Below are positions 51,133-59,415 of a stretch of 64,000 bases of DNA, in pieces. The first letter of the stretch is position 1. Every line of letters begins with the position of its first letter. The notes under the pieces were generated by a model. The model was given only the letters and a program-made list of their open reading frames with translations. It was not told the DNA's origin and made no database searches. The position numbers and the translations under genes are program-made. The stretch comes from Planctomycetota bacterium (GTDB lineage Bacteria > Planctomycetota > Phycisphaerae > Phycisphaerales > UBA1924), in assembly GCA_017303555.1 (NCBI GenBank), contig JAFLCN010000018.1, positions 21,815 to 85,814 on the forward strand, in the 5' to 3' direction.

Positions 51133-52875
51133 TTACCGGTCGCCCGAGAATTGCACGACCTGGTCGAGCACATCGCGCGTGTTGGCGCAGCGCGGGCACT
51201 TGTGCTGTCCACCCAGCTTGCCCCGGGATTCCAACCATCGGTGGAAAGCGCCCGGGCGCAGGGGCGTGATGGTCGGCAACGCCATGCCCACGCCGTCGGT
51301 CCGCTTTGTCGTGTAGTCCACGTTCTGTTGTTTCAGGCTTGCATCGAAGGCGTCTCGGAAGCTCTCCAGCGTTGCCGCCGGTGAATCCGACTTCGATTCG
51401 ATCTCGATCGCGAGTTCCAGGCCGGCCCGTCGCTGGCCCGCCGGGTACACCGGCGCCGCGGTGAACTCGCCGACAAGGAGATTGGCCGCACGCGCCGCCG
51501 CGGCGACCGCCGTCTCGATGTGCTCGACGATGAGATTCTCGCCGAACGCGTTCACGAAATGGCGGTGGCGACCGACGATGCGCATCCTGCTCGGGCCGGT
51601 GCCCGTCGTGTGCGGGCCGTCGCACACGCTGTCGAACTCGACCACGTCGCCGATGTTGTACCGCCAGAGGCCCGCGCAGGTCGTCAGGATGACGCAGTAG
51701 CGCTGCCCTTTCTCCACCCGATCGGCCGTGAAAGCTTCGGGGTCCGGATCGTTGATGCGTTCGAGCGGAACAAACTCAAAGAAGTTGCCGAGATCGGCGT
51801 TCAGGCGCAGGGAGGGGTGTGTCGAGCCCGGGAGCGCACCGACGGGATTCGGAGCGTCCTGCATCGCGATGAACGCTTCGGACGCCGGATAGAGCTCGAA
51901 GCGGTGGGGGATGTCCGCGCCCGAAGCGGAGCCCGAATACATCTGACGCACCCGCGCATCGAACGGCTGATAGCGGACTCCGCCGTGGACGAACACGGTG
52001 AGATTGGGCCAAACCTGCCGCAGCGTCGTGATCGGCGCGCCGTCCTCTTCCGGGATGCGGCTGGTGATTCCGCGCGCGCGGGCCAGTTCGATCAGCCGCT
52101 CGGCGAGCACCATCGCCCAGCTCGGCATGCCCGAGATCATGCGCACATCTTCGTTGATGCAGCGGAGCGCCATCGCCTCGATCTTGCTGGGCCAATGGCT
52201 CATCAGCGCGACTTCGGGCCCGGGCAGATAGATCCTCGAGATCGGCCAGCGGATGAGCGGGGTGACAAGGCCGGAAAGATCGCCGGTGCGGATGCCGTGG
52301 CCGTTGATGTCAAGGTTGGTCGAACCGCCCAGAAAAAGGCACTTCCCGCTCAGCATCCCCGCGAGGCTGATGCGCTGATTCGCGAGGTTGGCGAAGATAT
52401 CGAGCGACGCGCGGAAGTTGGATCGCATCATCTCCGCCGAAACCGGGATGAACTTGTCGCCGGCGGTCGTGCCGCTGGTCTGCGCGAAATCACGGACCAG
52501 ACCGGGCCAGAGCACGTCCGGCTCCCCGCCCTCGCGCATACGCGCGATCTCGTCTTTGAAGGCGTACCAATCGCGCACGGGCAGGGTCTTCCGGTACGCG
52601 CCGATCAGGTCCGCATCGCTCACGCCGGCGAGCCGCGAGAACCCGCGCTCGCGTCCGAACGAAGTCGCCGCGGCCGTCCGCAGCAGGGAACGCAGGGTTT
52701 CCCGCTGGAGCGCGTGGGTCGAAGACTGCCAGTACTTCGTATCCGCGAGCTTGCGTGCGCGCCCGGACAAGTAGGTCCGAAGCCCCGCTCCGATCAGCGA
52801 TGTCCACGATGCCCCGCTCCGGAACCGGCTCGGTCCGCTCGGAAGATCCGGGGGTAGTTGGATCGTCGAACCCAT
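51133..52875 (-). CDS. GH3 family acyl-acid amido synthetase-like protein
   Basis: This 580-residue adenylate-forming enzyme is of the GH3 family, whose plant members conjugate amino acids to acyl acids such as auxin and jasmonate. Motifs: FAQTSGTTAGDKFIPVS (phosphate-binding), VFVHGGVRYQPFDARV, YPASEAFIAMQD, and LWRYNIGDVVEFD with the C-terminal swivel FVNAFGENLIVEHIETAV. It ends with a small HKCPRCANTRD segment that could be half of a metal knuckle. Bacterial GH3 substrates are mostly unknown. Start ATG 52875; TTG 52917 is possible. It is the second gene of a pair with the alpha/beta hydrolase. Confidence 0.87.
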   Translation of the reverse strand: MGSTIQLPPDLPSGPSRFRSGASWTSLIGAGLRTYLSGRARKLADTKYWQSSTHALQRETLRSLLRTAAATSFGRERGFSRLAGVSDADLIGAYRKTLPVRDWYAFKDEIARMREGGEPDVLWPGLVRDFAQTSGTTAGDKFIPVSAEMMRSNFRASLDIFANLANQRISLAGMLSGKCLFLGGSTNLDINGHGIRTGDLSGLVTPLIRWPISRIYLPGPEVALMSHWPSKIEAMALRCINEDVRMISGMPSWAMVLAERLIELARARGITSRIPEEDGAPITTLRQVWPNLTVFVHGGVRYQPFDARVRQMYSGSASGADIPHRFELYPASEAFIAMQDAPNPVGALPGSTHPSLRLNADLGNFFEFVPLERINDPDPEAFTADRVEKGQRYCVILTTCAGLWRYNIGDVVEFDSVCDGPHTTGTGPSRMRIVGRHRHFVNAFGENLIVEHIETAVAAAARAANLLVGEFTAAPVYPAGQRRAGLELAIEIESKSDSPAATLESFRDAFDASLKQQNVDYTTKRTDGVGMALPTITPLRPGAFHRWLESRGKLGGQHKCPRCANTRDVLDQVVQFSGDR

Positions 52876-52933
52876 CAACGCAGCCCTGTCGGAAATCTGT
52901 CGAAAAACTGCCGGCAAAACGAAGGATGCGGAC

Positions 52934-53827
52934 CTAGCTCTTCAGGTCCCCGGTGAAACGCAGCATCGCATCGGCGAACTGCTCCGGACATTCGATCATC
53001 GGCGCGTGTCCGCACTTCTCGAACCACACAATCTTGCTCCCCGGGATCGCGGCCCGGAATCCCTCGGCCGCTTCGGGGGGCGTCACGATGTCTTCCCGCC
53101 CCCAGATGAGCAGCGTCGGTGCCTTGATCTGTCCGAGCTTCGCTCCGAGATGGTTCCGGCGTGCGGAGCGGCTGAGTTTCACCATCGCCCGCGCCCCCGA
53201 GCGGCTCGAAAGCTCGCTGAACGCACGCTCGATGTCGTTCTCGCTCAAGTGTTTCTTGTCGAAGAAGAGCTCGCCGATCTTTCTTCGCAGCCACTCGCGG
53301 CTCGGGCGGATCTGCACATCGCTCACCATCGACTTCTCGATCAGGCCGGAAGAGCCCGCCAGCACGAGCGCACGCACCAGATCGGGCCGTTCGATCGCCA
53401 GGCGCAGCGCCACATGCCCTCCGAACGAGTTGCCCACGAGCGCGACGGGCAACTGCCGTTCCGGACCGAAATGCGCTTCCAGGAATCGCGCCGTCAGCGT
53501 CGAGACGCCCTGGATGGAGCAGTCGTCGCCGCTCAATTCGAGGAGCGGAATCTGCAGCATCACGCAGCGCACGTGCTCGCTGAAACGCCGCACCACGTTC
53601 TCCCAGTGCTCGTTCAGGCCGACCAGTCCGTGCAGAAACACGAACGCCGTTTCGGTGCGCGGCCCGACGTCCACGATCGTCGCCGGGACGTCCCCGTGCG
53701 CACCCCGAATCGAGAGCTTGCGGGGCGTCAGATCGCGCTTCGAAGCATCGAGACGAACCCTCGCTCCGGGAATCTCACCCGGAACGTGGGCCGCGCTGTC
53801 GATGGTGCTTGCGGACGATCGTGGCAT
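52934..53827 (-). CDS. Alpha/beta hydrolase
   Basis: This 297-residue alpha/beta-fold hydrolase has the nucleophile elbow GNSFGGH (Ser near residue 134), the acid in WGREDIVTPPEA and the histidine in CGHAPMIE. The oxyanion HG pair is in VFLHGLVGLNEHW. No signal peptide, so cytoplasmic. The GH3 gene follows 58 bases downstream on the same strand. The hydrolase might cleave esters or amides related to the GH3 product; this is only inferred from proximity. Confidence 0.88.
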   Translation of the reverse strand: MPRSSASTIDSAAHVPGEIPGARVRLDASKRDLTPRKLSIRGAHGDVPATIVDVGPRTETAFVFLHGLVGLNEHWENVVRRFSEHVRCVMLQIPLLELSGDDCSIQGVSTLTARFLEAHFGPERQLPVALVGNSFGGHVALRLAIERPDLVRALVLAGSSGLIEKSMVSDVQIRPSREWLRRKIGELFFDKKHLSENDIERAFSELSSRSGARAMVKLSRSARRNHLGAKLGQIKAPTLLIWGREDIVTPPEAAEGFRAAIPGSKIVWFEKCGHAPMIECPEQFADAMLRFTGDLKS

Positions 53828-53963
53828 GGTGGGTGGAAGGCTCGAAAACGGTGACTTTGGGCACTCAAAATATAGTACCTGCTAGTGTCGGCAAAAAAAT
53901 CCGATCTTGACGGATTCTGAAAGGTGCCGGCGACGATTCCGGCGCGAAAACAAGCCGGGTCGA

Positions 53964-54752
53964 TCACCCGCCCTGCACTCTGCCGTCCACCAGCCGCACC
54001 ACTCGATCCGAACGGGCGGCCGTCGTTTCATCGTGGGTGACGATGACCATCGACTGCCCTTCTTTGTGGAGCCGCGTGAACAGATCGAGGATCGAGCCGC
54101 CGGTCACCCGATCCAGGTTGCCGGTGGGTTCATCCGCGAGCAGCAAGTCGGGTTTGTTGATCAACGCGCGGGCGATGGCGACGCGCTGGCGTTCGCCGCC
54201 CGAAAGCTCGGCCGGCCGGTGCGCGATCCGGTGCGAGAGTCCGATGCGATCGAGCAACTCGCGAGCATCCGAACGGATCTGGCCGCGCTTCCGCCAGTAC
54301 TCGAACGTGCCCATCGCGGTCATCGCCGCGATCGTCACATTCTGGAGCACCGTCAGTTCCGGCAGCAGGTGGTAAAACTGAAAAACAAAGCCCACGCGTC
54401 TTCGCCGATAGTCGTCGAGCTTCCGTACCGAGACCCTGGTGAGATCCTGCCCGCGGAACATGATCGAGCTCGCGGGTTCGCTGCCGCTCGCGCGATCGAC
54501 GGTGTCGAGCCCGCCGAGCAGGTGGAGCAGCGTGCTCTTTCCCGAACCCGAAGCGCCCAGGATCGCGACCGATTCGCCGCCGCAGATGCTGAGTTCGACC
54601 CCCCGCAACACCGGCACCTTGGTGCGACCGAGCTGATACGTCTTGCGCAGATTGGTGGCGTGCAGGATCGCTTCGGTGCTTCGGGCACCGGTTCGGATCG
54701 AGGATTTGGAGGAGGCAACCGCCGTCACTGGTTCATTCTCGCCTTCATTCAA
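53964..54752 (-). CDS. lolD: ABC transporter ATP-binding protein, LolD-like
   Basis: This 262-residue ATPase has Walker A GASGSGKST, the ABC signature LSGGERQRVAIARAL, Walker B LLLADEPTGNLD and H-loop VIVTHDE. The A-loop/Q-loop FVFQFYHLLPELTVLQNV is characteristic of the LolD/MacB family. The N-terminus is about 25 residues longer than usual. Its start lies within the end of the permease gene (eight-base overlap), so the two proteins are coupled and form one transporter, probably for lipoprotein release or a related lipid task. Confidence 0.9.
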   Translation of the reverse strand: MNEGENEPVTAVASSKSSIRTGARSTEAILHATNLRKTYQLGRTKVPVLRGVELSICGGESVAILGASGSGKSTLLHLLGGLDTVDRASGSEPASSIMFRGQDLTRVSVRKLDDYRRRRVGFVFQFYHLLPELTVLQNVTIAAMTAMGTFEYWRKRGQIRSDARELLDRIGLSHRIAHRPAELSGGERQRVAIARALINKPDLLLADEPTGNLDRVTGGSILDLFTRLHKEGQSMVIVTHDETTAARSDRVVRLVDGRVQGG

Positions 54753-56313
54753 ATCGCAGGGCTTGCACCGGGTTCATGCGGGCGGCGCGTGCCGCGGGCC
54801 AGAGGGCGCCAAGGCAGCTCGCGAGCAGTCCGCCGCAGAGCACGATGACGACGTGGGTCGGATCGAGCTGGCTCGGAATCCGCGTGAAGTAGTACACACG
54901 CGGATCCCAGATGTACAAGTTGAGTTTCTGGCCGAGCCACTCGTGGATACCGTTGATATTGGTGACGACCAGATACGCCAACGTAAACCCGATTCCCGAA
55001 CCGACCAGTCCAATCGCCAGTCCATAGAGCAGCCAAAGTCCCGCGACGCCCGACCGCGAAGCTCCGACTGCCCGCAGCACGCCGATATCCCGCGTCTTCT
55101 CGCTCACCATCGCCCAGAAGATCGCAAGCACCAGGAACACCGCCGTCAGCGAAACAAAGCAGAAGATGAAGAGCACGAGCGCCGTTTCTTTCTTCACGGC
55201 CGTGATCATCGTCCGGTTCTGATCGACCCAGGTCAGAATGCGGATCGAAGAAGGCTCTGGAACTTTGCCCGCGTGTGCTTCCGCAAACTCGCGGTAGATA
55301 TCGGCAACGACAACGGCAAGCCGGTCCGCGTCCGCCGTGTCGTACGACTCCCGCTTGCTCCGCACGAGCACGTTCGTCACCCGCGCAGGGGCCTCGCTCA
55401 CCACAACGGGCGTCACGAACTCTTCTTTCGAAGGATCGTCCGAAATCACGACCGTCGGACCCGAGCGATCGATCGTCTCGGCGCGGTTCATCTTCAGCAT
55501 GTCCTGCAGCGCACCGAGCTGGACGAACACCGTCTTGTGGTCGATCTCGTAGAGGCCCGAGTGAAACTCGTTCGCGACAGGGAACGTCCGCGCCACCATC
55601 TCGATCGCGCGCCCTTTGCTGTCCATCGGCAGCACGTTCAGCGTCACCGTTCCATCCACCGGAAGCATGAACATATCGACCGGCTTCTTCGCGCCCTCGG
55701 TCGTGCGGATGAACGGCAAGCCCGGATAGAAACCCCAGGGCTCGCGGAAGTTGAACCCGCTGACCGAAATCCCCGGAACAACCGCGGGGCGATCGATCGG
55801 TTTTCGATCGGACTTTGAGACTTCGGTCCGCACGAGCCGCTTGCCGCCCTCGAAGAGCTGCTTCCACAGGTCGTGCTTGCCCAGACGCAGATCTGCACGC
55901 GTCGTGTCCTTCTCGGTCGGGGTATTGATCGGCCGCCAGTAGAGCGTGTCCTCGAATCCCGTCACGCGCGAGAACGAAGGCCCGTCGATCCCCTTGATCG
56001 AAACGGTTTCCGTGCGTCCATCGGGCAGCCCGATCAATCCGTATGTCTCGATGACCGGAGCCGCCGCCGCGATTTCCGGGTTTGCCTCGAGCCGCTTGAT
56101 CAGCTCCTCGTAATGCGCAAAGCCCGTGATCGGCCACGAGATCGACACATCGCCGGAGAGCGTTCTCCCCGAGTTGATCAGCATCACCAGAAACCCGCCC
56201 ATCACCGACCACACGACGATCACCATCGCCGTGCAGAGCGCGACCGCGAGGGCCGCGAGCAGGGGCATGATCTTGCTGGTCAGATACCGCTTTGTGAGGA
56301 GCAACTGGTACAC
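54745..56313 (-). CDS. ABC transporter permease, LolC/LolE-like (FtsX family)
   Basis: This 522-residue permease has an N-terminal membrane helix (IMPLLAALAVALCTAMVIVVWSVMGG), a large periplasmic domain (about residues 50-385) and three C-terminal helices with the FtsX coupling segment SEKTRDIGVLRAVGAS, as in LolC/E. The N-terminal LLTKRYLTSKI motif matches LolC/E. It is about 100 residues longer than E. coli LolC because of the periplasmic domain. One permease gene is present, so it may form a homodimer with LolD. The exact substrate is inferred, not shown. Confidence 0.87.
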   Translation of the reverse strand: MYQLLLTKRYLTSKIMPLLAALAVALCTAMVIVVWSVMGGFLVMLINSGRTLSGDVSISWPITGFAHYEELIKRLEANPEIAAAAPVIETYGLIGLPDGRTETVSIKGIDGPSFSRVTGFEDTLYWRPINTPTEKDTTRADLRLGKHDLWKQLFEGGKRLVRTEVSKSDRKPIDRPAVVPGISVSGFNFREPWGFYPGLPFIRTTEGAKKPVDMFMLPVDGTVTLNVLPMDSKGRAIEMVARTFPVANEFHSGLYEIDHKTVFVQLGALQDMLKMNRAETIDRSGPTVVISDDPSKEEFVTPVVVSEAPARVTNVLVRSKRESYDTADADRLAVVVADIYREFAEAHAGKVPEPSSIRILTWVDQNRTMITAVKKETALVLFIFCFVSLTAVFLVLAIFWAMVSEKTRDIGVLRAVGASRSGVAGLWLLYGLAIGLVGSGIGFTLAYLVVTNINGIHEWLGQKLNLYIWDPRVYYFTRIPSQLDPTHVVIVLCGGLLASCLGALWPAARAARMNPVQALRFE

Positions 56314-56358
56314 GTGCGGGTGAGGGTAGCGGGCCTTCGGCGCGTGCCGCGACGGAAA

Positions 56359-57126
56359 TCAGGCGAGCCAGCGCCCGCCATCGACGCGGACGATTTCGCC
56401 CGTCGTGTATCGGGCATCAAGAGCGAGCCACCGCACCGTTTCCGCGGCATCTACCGGCGTCCCCGCGCGCTCCAGGGGCACACGCGAGAGATACTCCCGT
56501 TGAAAACTCGCTCCCGATTCCGAGCCTTGCTCCGGCCACGCGACGACACCGGGCGCTACCGCGTTCACTCGGACTTTCGGCGCAAATTCGCGGGCCAGCG
56601 AGCGGACGGCTTCGGCCAGCGCCGCCTTGCTCATCGAATACGCAAGCAGATCCTTCCGGGGCCGGCCCAGGATGTGCATGTCCACCATCGCCACCACGCC
56701 CGCGCCTCCCGGATGACCCGAAGCCTCCAGTTGCCGGCGTAGCGACTGCGTCAGAAGGGCCGGTCCGAACGCGTTCACATTCATCGCGTCCGACATCTGC
56801 GAGAACGTGAGAGTTTCAAGAGGCGATGGGTCGTAGTTGCTCGCGTTGTGAACCAGCGCATCCAGAGATGGGTGCCGCCCCGCGACCCGCGCGGCAAGCG
56901 AGGCGATGGAGTCGGGAACGCCCGGATCCAACCGCTCAAGCTCGATCCGCGCCCCCAGGCCCTCCAGCTCCTGTTTCGCACGGATTGCTTCATCCGAGCG
57001 CGGGTCGCGGGTCGTCAGGATGAGGTTGGCTCGCGCCGAAGCAAACGCCCGTGCCGTCGCGAGCCCGACGCGCCGCGTTCCACCCGTGATGAGTGCGGTG
57101 ATGTTTGCTGGCTGCTCTGTCTGCAC
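56359..57126 (-). CDS. Short-chain dehydrogenase/reductase, pteridine reductase (FolM/PTR1)-like
   Basis: This 255-residue SDR has the cofactor motif TGGTRRVG, i.e. TGxxxRxG, the arginine variant typical of pteridine reductases and FolM. HNASNYDPSPLE replaces the usual NNAG, again like FolM/PTR1, and the catalytic YSMSK is at about residues 165-169, preceded by VDMHILGRP. It probably reduces dihydropterin or dihydrofolate with NADPH. The start is taken at GTG 57126; the open frame upstream overlaps the gene at 57170. Complements ThyX in this genome. Confidence 0.85.
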   Translation of the reverse strand: MQTEQPANITALITGGTRRVGLATARAFASARANLILTTRDPRSDEAIRAKQELEGLGARIELERLDPGVPDSIASLAARVAGRHPSLDALVHNASNYDPSPLETLTFSQMSDAMNVNAFGPALLTQSLRRQLEASGHPGGAGVVAMVDMHILGRPRKDLLAYSMSKAALAEAVRSLAREFAPKVRVNAVAPGVVAWPEQGSESGASFQREYLSRVPLERAGTPVDAAETVRWLALDARYTTGEIVRVDGGRWLA

Positions 57127-57169
57127 CCGCCATTGTTCGGCGCGGGTCCGCCCCGAGCCGGAGGGGGTT

Positions 57170-57550
57170 TCAGAATTGATCGGGCTTCTTCGGCTTGCGG
57201 CGTCGTCCGCGCCCGCTGCCGTCGTCCGACTCGTCGGGGCCTTCATCCCCGAACTTGGGCGAGTCTTCGATCCGCGTGTCGTCCTGGTCAAACCCGCTGG
57301 CGCGATAGAGCTCTTCGGCCGAAGGAATATCCGTCCGTTCGGCGCTCACACGCCAGGGGTCTTCGGCCCGGCGCTGCTGTGTTTCCTTCGCCAGATTGCG
57401 GAGGCGTGCCCTTCGCCTCGACTGAATCCCGAGCACCAAAGCCGCCATCAGGACGATCAAGCCGAGGCACAGGAGCGCGATCAAAAACACGCCCCGGCCG
57501 ATCGACTTCGCCTGCGATGCATCCGCCGCGTTTGCCAGCACCTCGACCAC
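57170..57550 (-). CDS. Small single-pass membrane protein of unknown function
   Basis: This 126-residue protein starts at GTG 57550 after AGGAG. One membrane helix (GVFLIALLCLGLIVLMAALVLGI, about residues 20-42) is followed by a basic RRRARLRNLAKETQQRR segment and an acidic/Gly-Arg-rich tail ending KPKKPDQF. The tail is likely cytoplasmic. I do not recognise a family. It lies 21 bases after the stop of the duplicated-domain protein gene and ahead of the SDR gene on the same strand, so it may be cotranscribed with both. Confidence 0.65.
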   Translation of the reverse strand: MVEVLANAADASQAKSIGRGVFLIALLCLGLIVLMAALVLGIQSRRRARLRNLAKETQQRRAEDPWRVSAERTDIPSAEELYRASGFDQDDTRIEDSPKFGDEGPDESDDGSGRGRRRKPKKPDQF

Positions 57551-57571
57551 GAAAGCTCCTGTCTGTTCCCT

Positions 57572-58597
57572 TTATTGCAGCGGCTTCAACTGGCCCTGCG
57601 GTTCGAGCTGGGCCATCAGGGGCAGGATGTAGTTCTGGTTCCGGTACGTGTACACCCGGCCCGTCATCACGATGTCCACGCTCCCTGTCCGCGCCGAGAT
57701 TGCGTTCTCCAATCTCTCGAGCGCCTTGGAACGAATGATGTACATCGCCGGTTCCGCCGGCGTGTTCGCATCGCCATCGAACGCGATCCCCAGCCGATCA
57801 CCGATCCGCACCAGCCGCCCGCGCCGATCCGTAAAAATCGTGCCTTCGGGCACAAGCGAACGCGAAGCGTTTGAGCGATCGTCCGCCGCCGTGATCGAGC
57901 GGCCCTCTTCATTCTTCGATCCGTCCTGCATCACCCCGCTGATCGGGGGCAGCGCATCGCTCCGGCGGCTCTCGAGCTGGCGGATGATGTCCGCCACTTC
58001 CGGATCGTCTCCCGGCCGTACCGAAGTCGGTTCGCCCGGTTCGGTCGGCGCCGCGGCAGCGCTCGCGGGCTTCTCGGCGGGCGCCGCCGGAGCGGCCCGA
58101 ACGATCGTGAAGATCGTCGGCAGCAGTTGCTGCCGCTCGCGGTAGACAAAGAGCTGACCCGAAACCTCCACACGCGTTTCTTCCGGATTCGCGCTCGTCG
58201 CGATGGAAGATTGCAATGCCGCGAGCGTCTGCGATGGCAGCAGGATCATCGGGCGTTCGCCCCGCCGCCTGGCATCGCGGGGCGACGGCATGTCCGGGAT
58301 GAACACCGCTTCTCCGGTTTTTAGAATCCGCACCGTCCCCGTCCGGCGCACGAGAAAGGTTCCTTCCGGAAAGTACCGGCCGGGTGGCACGGTGAACGTC
58401 TCCGGGCTGAGGCCGGGGATCGAGGTCCGAGCCTTTTCTGCTGGCGCGTCGGCAGCGGCCGCACCCTGGGTCGCCGGCTGGGTTTCGGTCGCACCGGGCA
58501 CGGAGGTCGTGATAATCGGCTTGTCCGCGCGGACCAAGAGCGAGCCGGTCAGCACGAGAGCCGCACCTGTCCATTTCCATCGACCATGCCCGCGCAT
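57572..58597 (-). CDS. Secreted protein with two copies of an unknown domain
   Basis: This 341-residue protein has a signal peptide (KWTGAALVLTGSLLVRA). Two similar segments follow, about residues 60-165 and 245-340. Each has an EGT(F/I) strand, a G-x-VRI motif, a PxMI/PAMYII strand, LE/LQ helices and a closing YRxxQ/YRNQN, L-P-x(M/I) unit: GTFLVRRTGTVRIL ... VSGQLFVYRERQQLLPTIF and GTIFTDRRGRLVRIG ... MTGRVYTYRNQNYILPLM. A Pro/Ala-rich linker joins them. I do not recognise the family. The internal duplication is clear from sequence. Confidence 0.7.
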   Translation of the reverse strand: MRGHGRWKWTGAALVLTGSLLVRADKPIITTSVPGATETQPATQGAAAADAPAEKARTSIPGLSPETFTVPPGRYFPEGTFLVRRTGTVRILKTGEAVFIPDMPSPRDARRRGERPMILLPSQTLAALQSSIATSANPEETRVEVSGQLFVYRERQQLLPTIFTIVRAAPAAPAEKPASAAAAPTEPGEPTSVRPGDDPEVADIIRQLESRRSDALPPISGVMQDGSKNEEGRSITAADDRSNASRSLVPEGTIFTDRRGRLVRIGDRLGIAFDGDANTPAEPAMYIIRSKALERLENAISARTGSVDIVMTGRVYTYRNQNYILPLMAQLEPQGQLKPLQ

Positions 58598-58746
58598 CCG
58601 TGTCTCCTGCGGTTTGTCCGACCATCGAAGCGTAACCGTTCATCGGCCTGCGCGGGGGGGCCTCCGGAGTTGAGGACCGGGCACCGGTTGACCCGCGGGC
58701 TGCAGGGCTTAGTATCCCTTCTTCCGGATGACATCCGGAAGCCCGT

Positions 58747-58827
58747 GGCCGGGTGCCAGAGTGGTCAAATGGGACGGATTGCAAATCCGTTGCGAAAGCT
58801 TTCGTGGGTTCGAATCCCACCCCGGCC
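58747..58827 (+). tRNA. tRNA-Cys (anticodon GCA) with a long variable arm
   Basis: Acceptor GGCCGGG pairs perfectly with CCCGGCC. The D-stem has only three pairs (CCA/TGG). The anticodon stem is ACGGA/TCCGT with loop TTGCAAA, anticodon GCA. The T-arm is GTGGG TTCGAAT CCCAC. Between anticodon and T stems lies a 13-base variable region containing the hairpin GAA-AGCT-TTC, so the shape is class II (Ser/Leu/Tyr-like), whereas tRNA-Cys is normally class I. The discriminator is T (58828), the known Cys identity base. CCA is not encoded. Confidence 0.93.
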
Positions 58828-58959
58828 TTTCCTGAAAGCGCACGTCCAAAGGCTGTGGCGGCGCTCTCGGTCGATCCCCTCGAAAACCCGGCTTGGTAGT
58901 CCGCGCTGGTTATACTCCGGCCGCGCTCCTCGGTGCGCATCTACAAAGGGGAAGAAGCC

Positions 58960-59406
58960 ATGGGCATGATCAAAGAGTTTCGAGAGTTCGCCCTCAAGGG
59001 CAACATGCTGGACCTGGCCGTTGGTGTCATCATCGGCGCCGCGTTCGGCAACATCGTCAACTCGCTCATCAAGGACGTGATCATGCCGGTCGTCGGCATG
59101 GCGGGTGAGGTCGATTTCACCAACCGCTTCCTTGCGCTCGGCTCTCGTGTGCGGGATGAAGTCGCAAAGAACCCCAACATGGGGCTCGAGGAGGCACGCC
59201 GCTTCGGCTCCGTCCTCGCCTACGGCTCGTTCATCACCATCACGATCAACTTCCTCATCCTGGCGTTCTGCATCTTCCTCGTGGTGAAGGCGTTCAACAC
59301 AGCCCGCAAGCGCTTCGAGGCGGAAAAGCCCCCGGCCCCGCCCGCACCGCCAACCAACGAAGAAAAGATCCTCACCGAGATCCGCGATCTGCTCGCGCGC
59401 CGGTGA
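58960..59406 (+). CDS. mscL: Large-conductance mechanosensitive channel MscL
   Basis: This 148-residue protein forms a homopentameric channel that opens under membrane tension to protect against osmotic downshock. The start at ATG 58960 follows AAGGGGAAG. N-terminus IKEFREFALKGNMLDLAVGVIIGAAFGNIVNSLIKDVIMP is the first helix with the gate; the periplasmic loop and second helix FITITINFLILAFCIFLVVKAFN follow, then the cytoplasmic bundle NEEKILTEIRDLL. Typical length. Confidence 0.96.
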   Translation: MGMIKEFREFALKGNMLDLAVGVIIGAAFGNIVNSLIKDVIMPVVGMAGEVDFTNRFLALGSRVRDEVAKNPNMGLEEARRFGSVLAYGSFITITINFLILAFCIFLVVKAFNTARKRFEAEKPPAPPAPPTNEEKILTEIRDLLARR

Positions 59407-59415
59407 TGTCGAGAA

